From positions 3,638,147 to 3,702,146 of the forward strand of contig QVOM02000074.1 of assembly GCA_003586115.2 (NCBI GenBank): 64,000 nt of DNA, in the 5' to 3' direction. Position numbers and translations under genes: made by a program. The stretch comes from Salvator merianae (taxonomy: Eukaryota > Chordata > Lepidosauria > Squamata > Teiidae). The notes under the pieces are model-generated. The model had not been told where the DNA came from. It ran no database searches and worked only from the letters and a program-made list of their open reading frames with translations. Of the stretch, positions 10,473 through 22,574 are shown one piece after another; the stretch's first letter is position 1; the number at the start of each line of letters is the position of its first letter.

Positions 10473-12600
10473 TAAGAACATAAGAACATAAGAGGAGCCT
10501 TGCTGGATCAGGCCATGGCCATGGCCCATCTAGTCCAGCATTCTGTTTCACACAGTGGCCCACCAATTGCTTCTGGGCATTCTCAAGCAGAATATAAAGG
10601 CAAAACCTTCACTTGCTCTTGACTCCCCACAAACGGTTTTACAGACATCCTGCCTGTATTTCCAACCTGGAGGCAGTACCTAGGCATCTATTCTAGTAGC
10701 CATTGATACACCTGACCTCCATGAATCTGTCCAATCCTTTCTTAAAGCTGTCCAGGCTGATGGCTGTCACCACCTCACCCGATAATAAATTCCACAGACC
10801 AATGACCCTCTGGGTGAAAAAATATTTCCCCTTATCAGTCCTAACTCTCCTACCCATCAGCTTCAGTTATGTGTGAGAGAAAAAAACTTCTCTTTGTCCA
10901 CCTTATCCATACCATGCATAATTTTATATACTCCAATCAGGTCTCCTCTTAAATGCCACTTTTCAAGGCTGAAGAGGCCAAGGTGTTGCAGCCTGACTTC
11001 ATAAAGAAGGTGTTCTAGCCCTTGATCATTCTGGTTGCCCTTTTCTACACCTTCTCCAGTTCCACAATATTCTTTCTGAGGTGAGGTGACCAGAATTGTA
11101 CACAATATTACCCCTAGCATTGAATTTGCTTTTTTCACTGTCACAGAAAGTTTGGCCCCCATCAGTTTATGGGTGTAATTGGGGTTCTTTGCCCCGATGT
11201 GCATCACTTTGCACTTGTTAAGATTGAAGTGCATTTGCCACTTCGTTGCCCACTCACCTAATGTCAAGAGATCCCTCTGGAGCTCTGTATAATCACTTTC
11301 AGTTTTTACTACCCTGAACAATTTAGTGTCATCAGCAAACTTTGCTAACTCACTACTTACCCCTGTGTCTAGATCATTTATGAATAAATTAAAAAGCAGG
11401 GGTCCTAATACTGAACCTTGTGGGACCCCACTTTTCACCTCTTTCCACTCTGAGAACTGGCCATTTATTCCTGTCCTTAAGCCAGTTACCAATCCGGGAC
11501 AGGACGTGTCCTCTTATTCCGTGATTGCTGAGTTTATTCAGGAGTCTTCGATGAGGGATTTTGTCAAAAGCCTTCTGAAAGTCCAGATAGACAATGTCAA
11601 CTGGGTCACCTTTATCCACATGTTTATTAACACTTTCAAAGAATTCTAACAAGTTTGTAAGGCATGATTTATCTTTGCAGAACCCATGCTGATTTTCTTT
11701 CAGCAATGCTTGCTCTTCTATGTGTTCAATAATCTTATCCTTAATTATGGTTTCCATCACTTTACCAGGAACTGATGTTAAGCTGACTGGTCTGTAATTT
11801 CCTGGATCACCCCTTGATCCATTTTGGAAGATCGGTATCACATTTGCCACCCTCCAGTCCTCAGGCACAGAGACTGATTTTAGGGAAAGATTTTGGCTAG
11901 AAGCTCAGCAATTTCAAATTTGAATTCTTTGAGAACTCTCGGATGAATGCCATCTGAATGTAACCTCCTCCTTGGTTACTGCTATCTAACCTACTTCTTC
12001 TGCTCCCTCCCTGAAAAGATTGACTCAGCTGCCGGCATATGCTCTCTATCCTCCTCAGTAAAAACAGAACCAAAAAATTCATTTAGTCTTTCTGCAATCT
12101 CTGTGTCCTCTGTAATTATCCCCTTTTGTTCATTATGATCTAGTGGTCCAACTGCTTTTCTGGTTGGATTCCTACTTCTGATAAACTTAAAGAATTTCTT
12201 GTTATTTCTCTTGATGTTCCTAGTAATGTGCTTCTCAAAGTTCTTCTTAGCATTCCTAATTGCTGCCTTGCATTTGTTCTGCCAGAGTTTGTGTTCTTTC
12301 CTTTTCTCCTCATTAGGACAAGCCTTCCATTTCTGAATGCTTTTTCTTTGCTTTTAATGACTTCCGCTACTGCATTTGTAAGCCACACTGGTGTCCTCTT
12401 GGACTTGGCAGTCTCTTTCCTTCTTTTAGGTATGCATTCTAATTGAGCCTCCATTAATTTGTTTTTAAATAGTTTCTATGCATTTTGGAGTGATTGAACT
12501 CTTCTAACTTTCCCTTTCAATTTTTTTTTTACCAGTTTTCTCATTTTGGGGAAATTTCCCTTATGAAAGTTTAAGGTCTCTGTGTTCGATTGTGTCAACA
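10473..12600 (-). pseudogene. CR1 LINE, 5'-truncated, reverse transcriptase broken by frameshifts
   Basis: A non-LTR retrotransposon on the minus strand. Moving in sense direction from about 12600, the frames cover an endonuclease/RT linker (12454-12140, 'TPVWLTNAV...KEKAFR'), then RT fingers and palm (11868-11389: 'RPVSLTSVPGKVMETI', 'HGFCKDKSCLTNLLEF', 'VYLDFQKAFDKIPH'). In another frame come 'SGVPQGSVLGPLLFNLFIND' and the catalytic 'FADDTKLF' (11492-10863), then the C-terminal 'CKVMHIGAKN'. These motifs are diagnostic of CR1. The 3' end at about 10473 carries tandem ATGTTCTT octamers (sense), as CR1 tails do. Frameshifts separate the three open segments, and the 5' end (ORF1 and endonuclease) is missing. 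It is dead. Confidence 0.93.
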
Positions 12601-14039
12601 ACTTACTGACTGGATTTAAACTGAAGGTTATTTAAATTGAAGGCCATATAATACCTAGGTTATAACAGTAATTTGGTATGGTGCAGGAACATTTGACTTG
12701 AACCAAATTAGATTCACTGGATTGAAAAATCTGAATGACTATGACAGCAAATCATGCATCATATTATGGAAATGAGGTTGATCCATACCTCATACCACAT
12801 AACATTGGTAGCTCAGGATACATACCACATAACATTGGTAGCTGAGGGTTATTATGACTGAAATTGTAAAAAAAAAAGATAAAAGAAGTTTGGGTGATTA
12901 CATCAAGCGTAGCAAAGAAAATACTAATGATTATAGGCAAAGAAAGCTTCTTAAGTAGTAATGAAATAAAAGATTCTCAAACAAAGGAAGCCATGAAAAA
13001 TTGACCGAAAGCTGGAAGGAAAATTAGCTACATGGACCGTATATGAAAGAAGGAACAGTAAATAGGTAAAACAATTGGAACATAAAAAAAGATTCGAAAG
13101 GGCAATTATATGTGGCCCAGGAGTAGGTTCTCTAATTTTTAAAAAAAACAGTAACTTTATTGAATTTCACAGATATTGATAGACAATAATAAATACAAGT
13201 ACATACAAAGAGAATTAAACAGTTATACACTCCAAGAATCACAAATCAGTGATTATAACCAAATGGAAGATTAGAAATGTTTCTCTTGAATTAGATTTAT
13301 ATAGACAATACATTAAGGTGCAAATGATTTGTCACGTAGGAAATAGAAGGTAGCCATATTTCTTTCCAAATTATTAAATTTTTCTTTCTGATTTTCTCAT
13401 TCTGATTTTAGAGCAGCTACACGGTGCCTAATTAATATGTCCCATATGGTTTTATGCCATTCATGTAAAGTTAGATGTTCACAGTGTTTCCATTGGCATG
13501 TGATACAAATTGTTGCAGCATATTATAAATAATGCAATAACCTCTGTACTTTCAGTTGAAGCGTTAATATGTTAAAATTATATAGCAGGCAGAATTGTGG
13601 GTTTAATGGGATAGCTACTTGGATTATAGGATTGATTATTGCTATAGTTTTCCAGGTCTGTGTGCTTCTTAGGCTACCTTACAGCCACATAAATGTCAGA
13701 CATCTTTGTGCGCAGATCCTAGGGGCTCACTTCTGTATGAGCACATTCAGGAACACATTCTAGGTATGCAGACAACTAGTTAAAGGGCGCCAGAGTAGAG
13801 CTGCTGAGGTATATGGCCTGAGAAAGAGCAGGACAATGAGGACTGGAGATCCGATAGTACTTGAGCAACATTATGGGGGTCAGGGCTTTCAAACCTGTAC
13901 TTTTAAATAATTCTTTGTTAAAACAATATAATTATTAATTTGAAATGATATACTTGTTTTACTCTGCATGGCTCTGATATCACCAGAATCTGTTTTGACC
14001 TTCAGAGATTTAACTATTCTGTGGACCAGCTACTTTGCA
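12601..14039. other. AT-rich non-coding stretch with a 30-bp tandem duplication
   Basis: A two-copy direct repeat with a 30-bp period lies at 12791-12843 (CATACCACATAACATTGGTA at 12791 and again at 12821). The interval 13130-13560 is A/T-rich and has the look of a LINE 3' untranslated region, but I cannot assign it. Nothing else recognised. Confidence 0.5.
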
Positions 14040-14310
14040 CGTTAAAAATAGATTGTGTTTGTTTATATGTTTGGCTTATATACTGTGCATTTCATACTAC
14101 TCTACATGTTTTACAAGATAAACAGCAATGAAATAACAATAAATCAAAAACAAAGAGCTAAATTAATCATGGTCACTCTGTTAAACAGTTCCAAAGGCAC
14201 AAGTGAAGAATTATGTTTTGAAAGTTTTTTTGAATGGCGGCAGTGGAGGAGCTACCAGGATCTCAGCTGGAAGAGAGTTTCAGAACGACTAACATAGTAT
14301 TATAACATAG
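14040..14310 (-). mobile_element. L2-like LINE 3' fragment
   Basis: Text such as 'ttatatactgtgcatttcat...', 'attaatcatggtcac', 'ccaaaggcacaagtgaagaa' and 'ctgga agagagtttcagaac' is the antisense of an L2-like tail. It shares the ATCATGGTCA stretch with the fragment at 2890-3284. Old and non-coding, with approximate borders. Confidence 0.45.
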
Positions 14311-14696
14311 GCTGCTGATGGCATAGGAAGCTAAAATTTTACTGGAGCTAAGCAGGTATGAATCTGCTTAGCCTGAGAGCCTTGAGTCCAAAAAAGAAGG
14401 ATGTAGGCATAATCAGCAGTGTTCACTTCATAGGCCTGAAGAAATCACTGCTAGTCCAGTACAGCTAAAGAGAAACATTGGACCAGATACCCAGTGATCC
14501 TTATATGTGTGCTAATAGTAGGAAAAGGGACATTGTTTTAAAAATTCAAGTGACTAAACTACACGTTATAAGAGTGCATGAACTTCCTAACTCTGAGGTT
14601 ATTTCCTGATTCTGTTAAAGTATAATAGGGATTTGTGTACTCTTGCATACTGTAACAGTAAACCTTTCTTGGATGAAAGAATGATGTACACTTCTG
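14311..14696. other. Non-coding stretch, nothing certain
   Basis: It contains GAGCTAAGCAGG near 14345, reminiscent of 5S-rRNA-derived SINEs. The rest does not follow 5S rRNA, so no element is called. Confidence 0.4.
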
Positions 14697-14704
14697 GGTT
14701 TGAT

Positions 14705-14834
14705 CAGCGGCGGCCCGTGCCTTTAAGGGGGGGGTGTTCGCGCGAGTGCCATGTCACTACGGAGGCACGGAGGCCCCGCGAACGGCCATGGCACTCGCGC
14801 GAACACCCCCCCTTAAAGGCACAGGCCGGCGCTG
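14705..14834. mobile_element. Palindromic hAT MITE, 130 bp
   Basis: It begins CAGCGGCGGCCCGTGCC and ends GGCACAGGCCGGCGCTG. The arms are near-perfect inverted repeats for about 45 bp each (through CCTTTAAGGGGGGG and TGTTCGCGCGAGTGCCATG), around a short centre (ACTACGGAGGCACGG). Perfect 8-bp target duplications GGTTTGAT flank it at 14697-14704 and 14835-14842. CAG-type termini with 8-bp duplications are the signature of hAT transposons. The CpG-rich arms are well preserved, so the insertion looks young. As single-stranded DNA or RNA it would fold into a long hairpin. Confidence 0.92.
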
Positions 14835-14842
14835 GGTTTGAT

Positions 14843-16935
14843 ATAGAAAAACATGTTCATTTCTGCACTTTGGAAAACTCTGCTGAACGTAGTACCAATT
14901 ATAATATTTGAATAATCCTATGCCCTCTGTTACTTATACAAATTATGTCTCTTTTTGGATCAGTCGTCTCTTTTGCAGTAAAGAAAATTTCCAGATCCAA
15001 TAAGTGATATTCAGTGTGTAATGTCTCATGTTGAAGCAAACAAAGGCCTAGAGGAGTCTGAGCAAATGCAGGCTGTTACAAGGAGCTTTGCACTTCCCTC
15101 ACCATCATCCCTGTGGTTCGGGGAAGGAGCACGTATTAGGTAGAAGAAACTTTTTCATCCCTTTCTCTAGGCCTTAATTACCATGCCTCTCTCAATAATC
15201 TCTGACATAAATAAATTTGAGGAAGACATAACCTATGGATAAGAGTGTGCAAATTTGAAAACAGCCACTCACAGTAGAATTAGCCTACAGGTTAAGACAT
15301 ACCGGCACACCTTTACAAAGCCTTTAGGATGAGGAAGATGCCCCTACCTGTGATCACCTATGCTGGAGACTCCCCTCCCCCATACCCTCTGAAGCTTGTC
15401 GGGGAGCTCATTTTCAGGTCTCTCAACTCTTATCCCAGGCCTCCACCAGCTCCAGAAAGTGCAAATAACATCAAAGCATACCACTGAGGTATGGATCCCA
15501 AGGGTAGCCTAATATCATTATGCTCTGAAGATATTTGTATATATGTTCAATTGTGCTGCAATTCTGTTATATTGAAGTAAGAATCTGCATTATTGCACAG
15601 CATATATAGATGGATCACTTAATGTTTAAATGCTCAACATCCTTTATTGCTGAAACCATTATAGTTCAAGATTAAAACATTCCAAACCAATCTACATTTC
15701 TAATAATTTAAATTTCAAGGGCTATAACTCCCACCATTCATAAACACTCTATTTTGCACTGCAGGACAGGCGAGACAGAACCAATCTCAGGGACCCCAAA
15801 CCCCAGGCAACACAGACAAGCAACATGCAATTTATTGCTGTCTGCTGTGCTGGCTTGCTTCACTTCCTTTATCTAACATCTTTATTCTGCCTAAAAAGAT
15901 GTACAGTAAGTAGAATCTGTCAGGCATAAAGCCAGCAGGCAATGTGAAAGTGGAGACGGCTGGCGTCAGATTGATTAAGCTTGTGCACGTGTCTGCAGAA
16001 AGCAAGACGTGAAATTTAATCACTTGGCTGCAATACTTTCTGCTCCTTTTGCTGGGAGATAAACTATTATGCAGGATTTTTGTTTCTGTGGTGCTCAACA
16101 GTATGGTGCTCTTATATGTTATAGCACAAACCTGTATCTTTTTATTTGGAAGTAATGTAACTTATTCTCAATTAAGTGTGTATACTCTGCAGCCTTTAGA
16201 AAGCAAATACTGTAAAATTCTTTATTCCCTAGCTATTTCAGCTGTTCCTTGTCCTTAACAAAAAATAGTATATGAATAGTTGTGTGACAGAGTTAATTGG
16301 CATTGACTAATTACATGTTGCATTTATTTACATGAGTAAATAAAGAAAATAAAAAGCAGATAAAGAAAATATGTGTGCATTTGAGGAGCATTTCCTGTTT
16401 CCAAAGTTTTTAATTTTATTTTTTCCCCTCAAAATACACACCCCTTGTTTGGTATACTTACTCAGATATATTGGATTTAATATTACATCCCTCCTATTTG
16501 CAACGTTCAAGGTTCATGACTAATGAAATGTAAAGGGCTTTGGAATCTACAGTATTTATGAATCAATGTGAGATTTTAATCACTTCATTATGCTTTTGCT
16601 AGATTTGGGTCTTTTCCATACTTGTGGAATAGTGGAGTTAGAGAGATAGAGAGCTGTAGTGAATTTTGCATGGCAGCTTGAAAGGAGGGGTTGGATGCAG
16701 GTTGCTTGTCTGATTACCAAAGTAACAGTGTGAAAGTGTCTGGCTGACAGTTGAGAGGGCAGTTTTGCTGATTTGTTAGTGTGTGTTCCCTGTCTTTGTG
16801 AGTGTGTGTCCTTATATTGTCTTCTGCCTGTGTATGGTTTTGCTCTGCGTTTTGCTTGGAATTTGTTATCTCTGTGTGGCTTGTGTGCATTCTGGTCTAT
16901 GTTTTGCCTCTTTTGGGTTTTGACTTTCTATTTTC
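14843..16935. other. Non-coding stretch, nothing recognised
   Basis: Two kilobases of mixed AT-rich sequence. The small ORFs (up to 88 codons) lack domains. No transposon termini were recognised, although old repeats may be present. Confidence 0.45.
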
Positions 16936-17416
16936 AAACCTGTTAGCACTTGCTGGCCTGGTATGGTATAGTAATACCATACCAGGCTGGTAAGGATCAT
17001 GCATGGTGGCAGCCATCTGCACTTCATGTGCTGGAAAAGCCCTGTACTATGCCAGCAGCACTTGAAGTGAGTATAGCCAGGGCAGGACAGGGTGGATTGC
17101 CATGGCAATGTCCGCAGCAACATTTGGTGCACACTCAAATGTTACCATGGCAATCTGGACACTGCACACAACTGTGCAGCCACAGTTGCACCAGCCATGT
17201 CCACTCACCATGCCACACCTGGAAGAAGGTATGGTCACTGCTAACCAGGAGCGATCTAGCCACTACTGGTCAAGCTGTGGACTGTTTTTTAACAGTCCCC
17301 CACTGGATGGCTCTTGGGCAGGCTGACACAACTTTTGGAGAGTTGCTGTGGCTCTCTGGTGTGGACACACTAGTGAGCAGACCAACGTTCACTAAGAGAT
17401 AAGTGTGAACAGGCCC
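16936..17416. mobile_element. GGGCC-terminus inverted-repeat element
   Basis: The degraded left end AAACCTGTTAGCACTTGC pairs with the right end AAGTGTGAACAGGCCC. The interior is homologous to 6123-6580. A strong local palindrome sits just inside the left end (16954-16990). Non-coding. Confidence 0.65.
16954..16990. repeat. Short palindrome (GGCCTGGTATGGTAT / ATACCATACCAGGCTGG)
   Basis: Two arms of about 15-16 bp flank a short AGTA spacer. The other family members have similar 'ccagaata...tattctgg' arms next to their termini (for example 30832), so this subterminal hairpin seems to be a family feature. Confidence 0.8.
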
Positions 17417-17649
17417 CTCATGTGCTGCGTGAGTCCTACGTAAGTGTTAAAATAACCTCCCCCCCCAAAAAAAACCAATAGTCTACAGGAAGGTCTTAGC
17501 AACTATACTATGGGTTATATGGTTTCCATTCACAAGCAAGTACATCAAAAAGAACAAAATGTCATCAGGGCTAGCTTGGAGAACTTCTGATCAAGACTTC
17601 CAACCATATGAGGGATATATTCACTGAAAAATAAAATTTGAAAAGGTAC

Positions 17650-18560
17650 TTAATTTATATACCAAGGATCAAAACCAGAGGAAGATCTCATCGAGTACCT
17701 CCATGATCTGTGCCAAGGCCAGAAGAATCTACAGGCATATGTTAAAATCTATTGGTCAGAGTGGTGATATGAGGTTTTACTTCAGAAAGTGACTTAAGAA
17801 CTTCAAGAAATGTTTTGGGCTGCACAACATTAAAATCATGAGCAAGATTGAATTGATAGATAAGAATGCAGCAAGCAGGTTCAAATAAGAGATATGGGAG
17901 GTGCCAGCAAATACATGCTTGATCGGATCTTCAACATGGATGAAACAAGACTGTTCTGAAATCACTGCTGAGTTCAAGACATCTTAAGAATGTCAACACA
18001 TCTGGTGGTTACATAATCAAACTGATATTTATTTACTACTCCCTGGGTACCAAAGGAGTAGTACCAAAGGTACCAAAGGGAAAAAATCCAAAGTCCGTCT
18101 GCCTGTGTTTTAGAGAACAAACAGCAAAGCTTGGGTAACAATGGTCTAAACACTATTTTGTTCTTGAAGCCAAGCAGTGTCAAATGGCTAAGAACACAGC
18201 TATTAAGATCCTTCTCATTATGGGCAAGTCAGATCACATTTTTTCATTCATATATCAACGTGATATTCCTCCCACAGAACCTAACCTTATTTCTGCAGCC
18301 AATAGGACAGGGCATAATTTGTTCAATCAACAGAAGATACTTTGACCACATTTTTGATCAGCATAATGACAAAGGAGACCTAGAGTGCTATAACATCCTC
18401 ATAATCTGGGATGCTGTGGGCAAGACCAGAGATGTCCACGAAGAACTGCTCTAGTAGAGATCATAAAGTAGTGAAGTGCTCTGCTAGTTTGCCTTCCGTG
18501 ACTGATGGTCCAAGCCATTGTGGCATCAGCAAAAAAGACTTTGAAATGATGACTTGACTC
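17650..18560 (+). pseudogene. Tigger/pogo-type DNA transposase remnant
   Basis: This is a decayed DDE transposase of the Tc1/mariner-pogo (Tigger) type. At about 17927-17956 the frame reads IFNMDETRLF, matching the family's first catalytic-Asp motif (N-x-DET-x-LF). At about 18260-18320 it reads VIFLPQNLTLFLQPIGQGII, matching the conserved 'LPPNTTSLIQPMDQGVI' block that follows the second Asp. It is followed by YFDHIF, an acidic linker and a WDAV block as in the C-terminal domain. The second catalytic Asp region (usually DNAPxH) is not preserved, and stops and frame changes separate the blocks. Borders are approximate and terminal inverted repeats were not found. Confidence 0.75.
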
Positions 18561-19069
18561 ACCTGTGAACAGAGAAGACTGTGTAGCTCCTGAACGCTCA
18601 TATGCAGGAACTAAAAACCGTTGTGTTAAGCTCATCAGTTATCTCCAGAACATCTCAGCATATTGCAAACTGGGCATTCTGCAAGGAAGGAATGGAACAA
18701 TAATTGAAAAAAGGAGCAGAAACGTCAAGCAACAAGAAAGAACAGTTTCCCAGTGGATTGTGTCAGCTCCTGTTAGTTTCTTCCATGTTATAATTTCCAA
18801 TGTATTATATATATATTTCCTAAGGTATGTTGGCAATAGCTATACCTGTATGCATGCGGGTAAGAGGGAAGGGGAGAGAGGGAATGTGGGAATGTTTTGG
18901 ATAAGGCTGGGATGTCTCTTTTCAAAGTTATATGGCATGCAATTCAAGGATGCCAGATGGCTGGGTATTGAGTTACTGTTGTCCTAAGAGATATAGATGA
19001 TACCAGGCACTATGGTGTAGGGATGGGGAAAGAAAGCTGGGTGTAACTGGAGAGGATTTTGAGAACTAA

Positions 19070-19423
19070 GGACCTTTTCACACTTACCACCCTAGAATAG
19101 GATAATTATCCTGTTCTGCGGCGTTATAGAATATGCATTGTGGTGCGAATGCTGGCCTTGCTGGATCCTGACCTTGGCAGCAGCCGAGAAGCGTCTGGCC
19201 GCTGCCATGATGACCACTAATGCTGTGCAGCACACAGGTGCACACAGGTGCGATCAGGCAATCGTGCAGGCCTGGCCGCTGTGGCAACTGCCAGTGCTCC
19301 ACAGCTAGGAGCGATCAGGAGCAGCTGTAGCCCGCTCCTGGCTGCTCAGGCCTCCGCAAAATGGAGAAGCGCTTTGTTAGCAAGCATTCCTGACACTTGC
19401 TAGCATAAAGTGCGAACAGGCCC
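19070..19423. mobile_element. GGGCC-terminus inverted-repeat element
   Basis: It starts GGACCTTTTCACACTTACC and ends AAAGTGCGAACAGGCCC, 354 bp. The interior is GC-rich and shares 'ctgccatgatgacc', 'gtgcagcac' and 'gcgatcaggagca' type text with 57775-58172 (there 'ctgtcatgatgcag', 'cgatcaggagcaga'). The flanks are TAA on the left and AAA on the right, so a 3-bp duplication is possible but not proven. Confidence 0.75.
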
Positions 19424-20795
19424 AAAATTATTTTTGCAATTTATAAGATTCATTGCCAAGGATGACTGAATAAAGGATATAATTTTGCACTAGAGGAGTC
19501 CTTTATTTCTGCCTGAGTTTCTGGCAGAGTCTCATAGGTTGATAGCTAGCAAAGAAGTCCAAAGGTGATGTGAAGTTACTCATAGGGAAAGGTACTTGGG
19601 GAAAAAAGAGGAGGGGGAAGGGGGATTAAAAAAAGGTAGGCAGGCAAAGAAGGAGATTAATTAAGGCACGTAGTTCCAGTTCCCAATAGTGAGTCCAACT
19701 ACAGCTAGAGTCAAGCAGCCATTAGCAGACCCTCTTTCCAGAGGCACCAAAAAAAAAAAAAAGTCTCCTGCCATTACATATAGTTTGAAACTCTTCTTGG
19801 CAGGAGGTCATTTATATACCAACAGGCCAATCAAGCCAGATAAAAGACCATAGATAAGAAACTCCTTTCAAAAGCAATAAAAACACTTAAAATTAAAACA
19901 CTCAGAATTTTCCAGTGGAACAGGACCTGGTTTTGTTTTGAGTTCAGAAAAAACTTTAACTTTACCAGGGAGCTTTCTTTCAAGTTTGGAACACTTGGAC
20001 TACCATGTTGTAAATTTCTATCTTTTGTAGATTTTTATTAGAAATGAATAAATACACTCTGTCAGACATATGCTTTGTTGGTTGGCTATTTTCATCAGTG
20101 TGTTATAATGTGCAGTGTGATTTTGGCCCCAGTTGCAAGCAAGGAATCTAAAGAATGTATTTTTAAAAATTATTTTTAAGAGGAATTAAAAGATAATAAT
20201 TGTGAAGTTAAAAATAAAAAAAGGGCTGTGACTTCAGAACTTTAAGAATAAAAATACAGTGCTTTTTAGCTTTCTGATTTGGATTTATTCCAGTGCTTGT
20301 TTAGTAGAAAGCACTTTTTCTTCTTGTATTGGTACAGGGACAATGCAGACCTCATGTTAATCTGTAGAGTTGTCCTGTTCTTAGAAATAACTTTGCAGTA
20401 TTGAAGCGATGGTAGGAAGCCCCTTATTTTATACATGGCCTCTTCACTCTTGTCTTGTGATCAAGTGTCCGATATAAAATAAATGTTTATACTATATATA
20501 TTTTCATAACTGTAGTGTACAGAGTTTTCCCTGCCACACTGAATGATCACAGAGGCTACTCACAAAAATCTTGACCTTCAGTCTCAGTTTATTAAAAATG
20601 AAGGACTTGTGGTAAAGGCAGTGTCAAATAACAATTGGGCACATTGCTGAGATGTGCATCATGCCGTTTTAAAACTGGTTTGTCTGTATGTGATTACCTG
20701 TTCTAAAACCTGTATTTCAAATATTTTACCATCTCCACAGCTAAATACATTTTAGGGCAGTTGAGTAAAAACACAGAATGATACAAATCTCAAAC
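19424..20795. other. AT-rich non-coding stretch, nothing recognised
   Basis: It includes A-runs (for example near 19750) and many short AT-rich tracts. No ORF, transposon terminus or RNA gene recognised. Confidence 0.5.
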
Positions 20796-20925
20796 ACAGG
20801 AAACTGCTGCATGCTGGGTCAGACCAGTGATCTGTGGCATTCCATCCATGGTAGCTGGTTTGCAGCAGGAGCCCCTCCCAGTCCCACCTGGAGACATTAG
20901 GGATGAAACCTGTATAATATATGCA
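20796..20925 (+). mobile_element. SINE-like dispersed repeat fragment
   Basis: The text runs 'aggaaactgctgcatgctgg gtcagaccagtgatctg... ggtagctggtttgcagcagg agcccctcccagtcccacctgg agacattagggatgaaacctg'. It matches the widespread reptilian repeat remembered as 'ggaa(g/a)ctgccttatactgagtcagacc...cagccctacctggagatgc...gaacctg'. I am confident it is a dispersed repeat but not of its family name. Confidence 0.6.
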
Positions 20926-21202
20926 GTCTGAGGTGTATTTGAAGTGGGAAAATACATGGTGAGTTAATTTATAGAATGCAGTTTTCTTTATCAGTACGTG
21001 AACAGATATCTCCTGAAGTGTCAGGATTATAGTTTATTTAATCTATATTTTAAGCTATTCTACTATCTGTTTTATTTATTAAAAATTGGAAATCAATATT
21101 TGAGAATTTATTTTCTCATTTATTTTAAGATGCTTGACTTGCGGAGGTTGTTTGTAAAAAAAAAGAAAAGAAAAAGAAAACTATAAGGGCGCACCACTGA
21201 AT

Positions 21203-21600
21203 TTCCAAGTCAACATTTGCACAGTCCAGATTTTTTTTAAAAAAAGGAAATTTGAGTGGAATTGGAAGCTGAATTTTGTGGTCTTGCCTATCCACTTCAG
21301 ACTGCAATTTTAGTGGACAGCCAGTGTGTCTTAAATTGTCAAAACATAATTACCTAGTTAGAATAGGTCAAGTGCCATGATTTTTCTGCGTGCCTTAATT
21401 CTGTGTTGAGGAATCCTATGTATCTGCTTCTTTAAAATGTAAGAGTTGTCCTGTTGGAGTCCCAAGTTCTTTTCTTCTCAGTGTCTAGCTTTCACAGTCA
21501 AATATGATAGCAGGCCAGCTTACTTCTTTAATGATGCTGATCTTTGTCCTTTTCCTTCATGACCAGCTATAAGCTTGGGAAGGTGCTTTGCTGTGTAAGC
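21203..21600. repeat. Unnamed dispersed repeat, copy 1 (without insertion)
   Basis: It shares several blocks in the same order with 22575-23260: 'tttgcacagtccagatttttt' / 'ctgcacagaccagattttt', 'ggaattggaagctgaattttg' / 'gcattggaagtggaattttg', 'actgcaattttagtgg' / 'actgcaatcgta', 'tctttaatgatgctgatct...ccttcatgacca' / 'gctttaatgaatctgatca...ccttcatgacca'. No coding content. Confidence 0.6.
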
Positions 21601-22574
21601 CAGAACCCAGATCTCAGGAGACACAGGGAAAGGAAGATTTGAGAAGGCAGGAATGGCAGACACCATTCCTTGGGTCTGTCTCTCCCTTCAGCATGTGAGT
21701 ACTTGTTATACTAGCATGTGCTGATGGAAATTAAAGTTAAAACAAATATAGAAGACAGCAACTGAATTAGGGTTTCCACATGAAACAGAGGATGGAACTG
21801 CTGTACCTTTAATAGCTGTACCGAAGAGGAAATTTAAGTAGGTGTTCCACACAGTACAAGTAACATCTGCTTTATGCCTTGATTTCCTCTTCTGTACAGC
21901 TCTTAAAAGTTCTAGGAGCTCAGTCCTTTCTTTGATACGCTAAAGCCTATATTGTTTGCCCTGCCATCTATCAACCCATGGAGTTTTATTTTCCTCAGAT
22001 TGCTAATTTAATAGAACTAGCACTTCTGAAGGCCATGCAAAGTCATAATGGAACACAGGTAGTATGTCCCAAATATTTTTAGTATAATAAAATAATCCAG
22101 TGACTTCAATATGCACAATAAATACTGGAGAGAGGGAGAAATTACAAAATAATTATTAAAATGTCTTTGTTCTAATGAAACATTTTATTAAATTTAAAAT
22201 TAAGTTTATTCACATGGCACCTGGCTTTATTAGAATTATACGTTTGGTGTTCATCACACTGAGCACAACGGGGCTTGAATGTGAGCAGACATGATACAGT
22301 GGTAGAAATACAGCCATATGACAGAAGAGGGATAGTGTTCTCTGTCCTCCCCAACACCTCAGCAGGCTAATGTATTTCCTGTTATTTCAATTAGCAGTGA
22401 ATGCTTAAAGGCTCTATTTTGTGACATTTTATGGAATGCATTTTTGGAGGGAGCAGCTTCTTTAGAATGATCTTATGGTTCTCAGTGGAAGACTACCTTA
22501 ATATTTCTATTCATTAATGAGGTGCACAGGTCCATACAAACTGTTGAAACTGAGTTTGAGTACACTTATTGCTT

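Noticed and set aside
14340..14380. 5S-rRNA-like motif GAGCTAAGCAGG
   Set aside because: The match does not extend to the rest of 5S rRNA or to a known 5S-derived SINE.
18565..18987. 140-codon + frame downstream of the Tigger remnant
   Set aside because: No transposase or host domain seen. The frame crosses a GA-rich tract and lacks conserved motifs.
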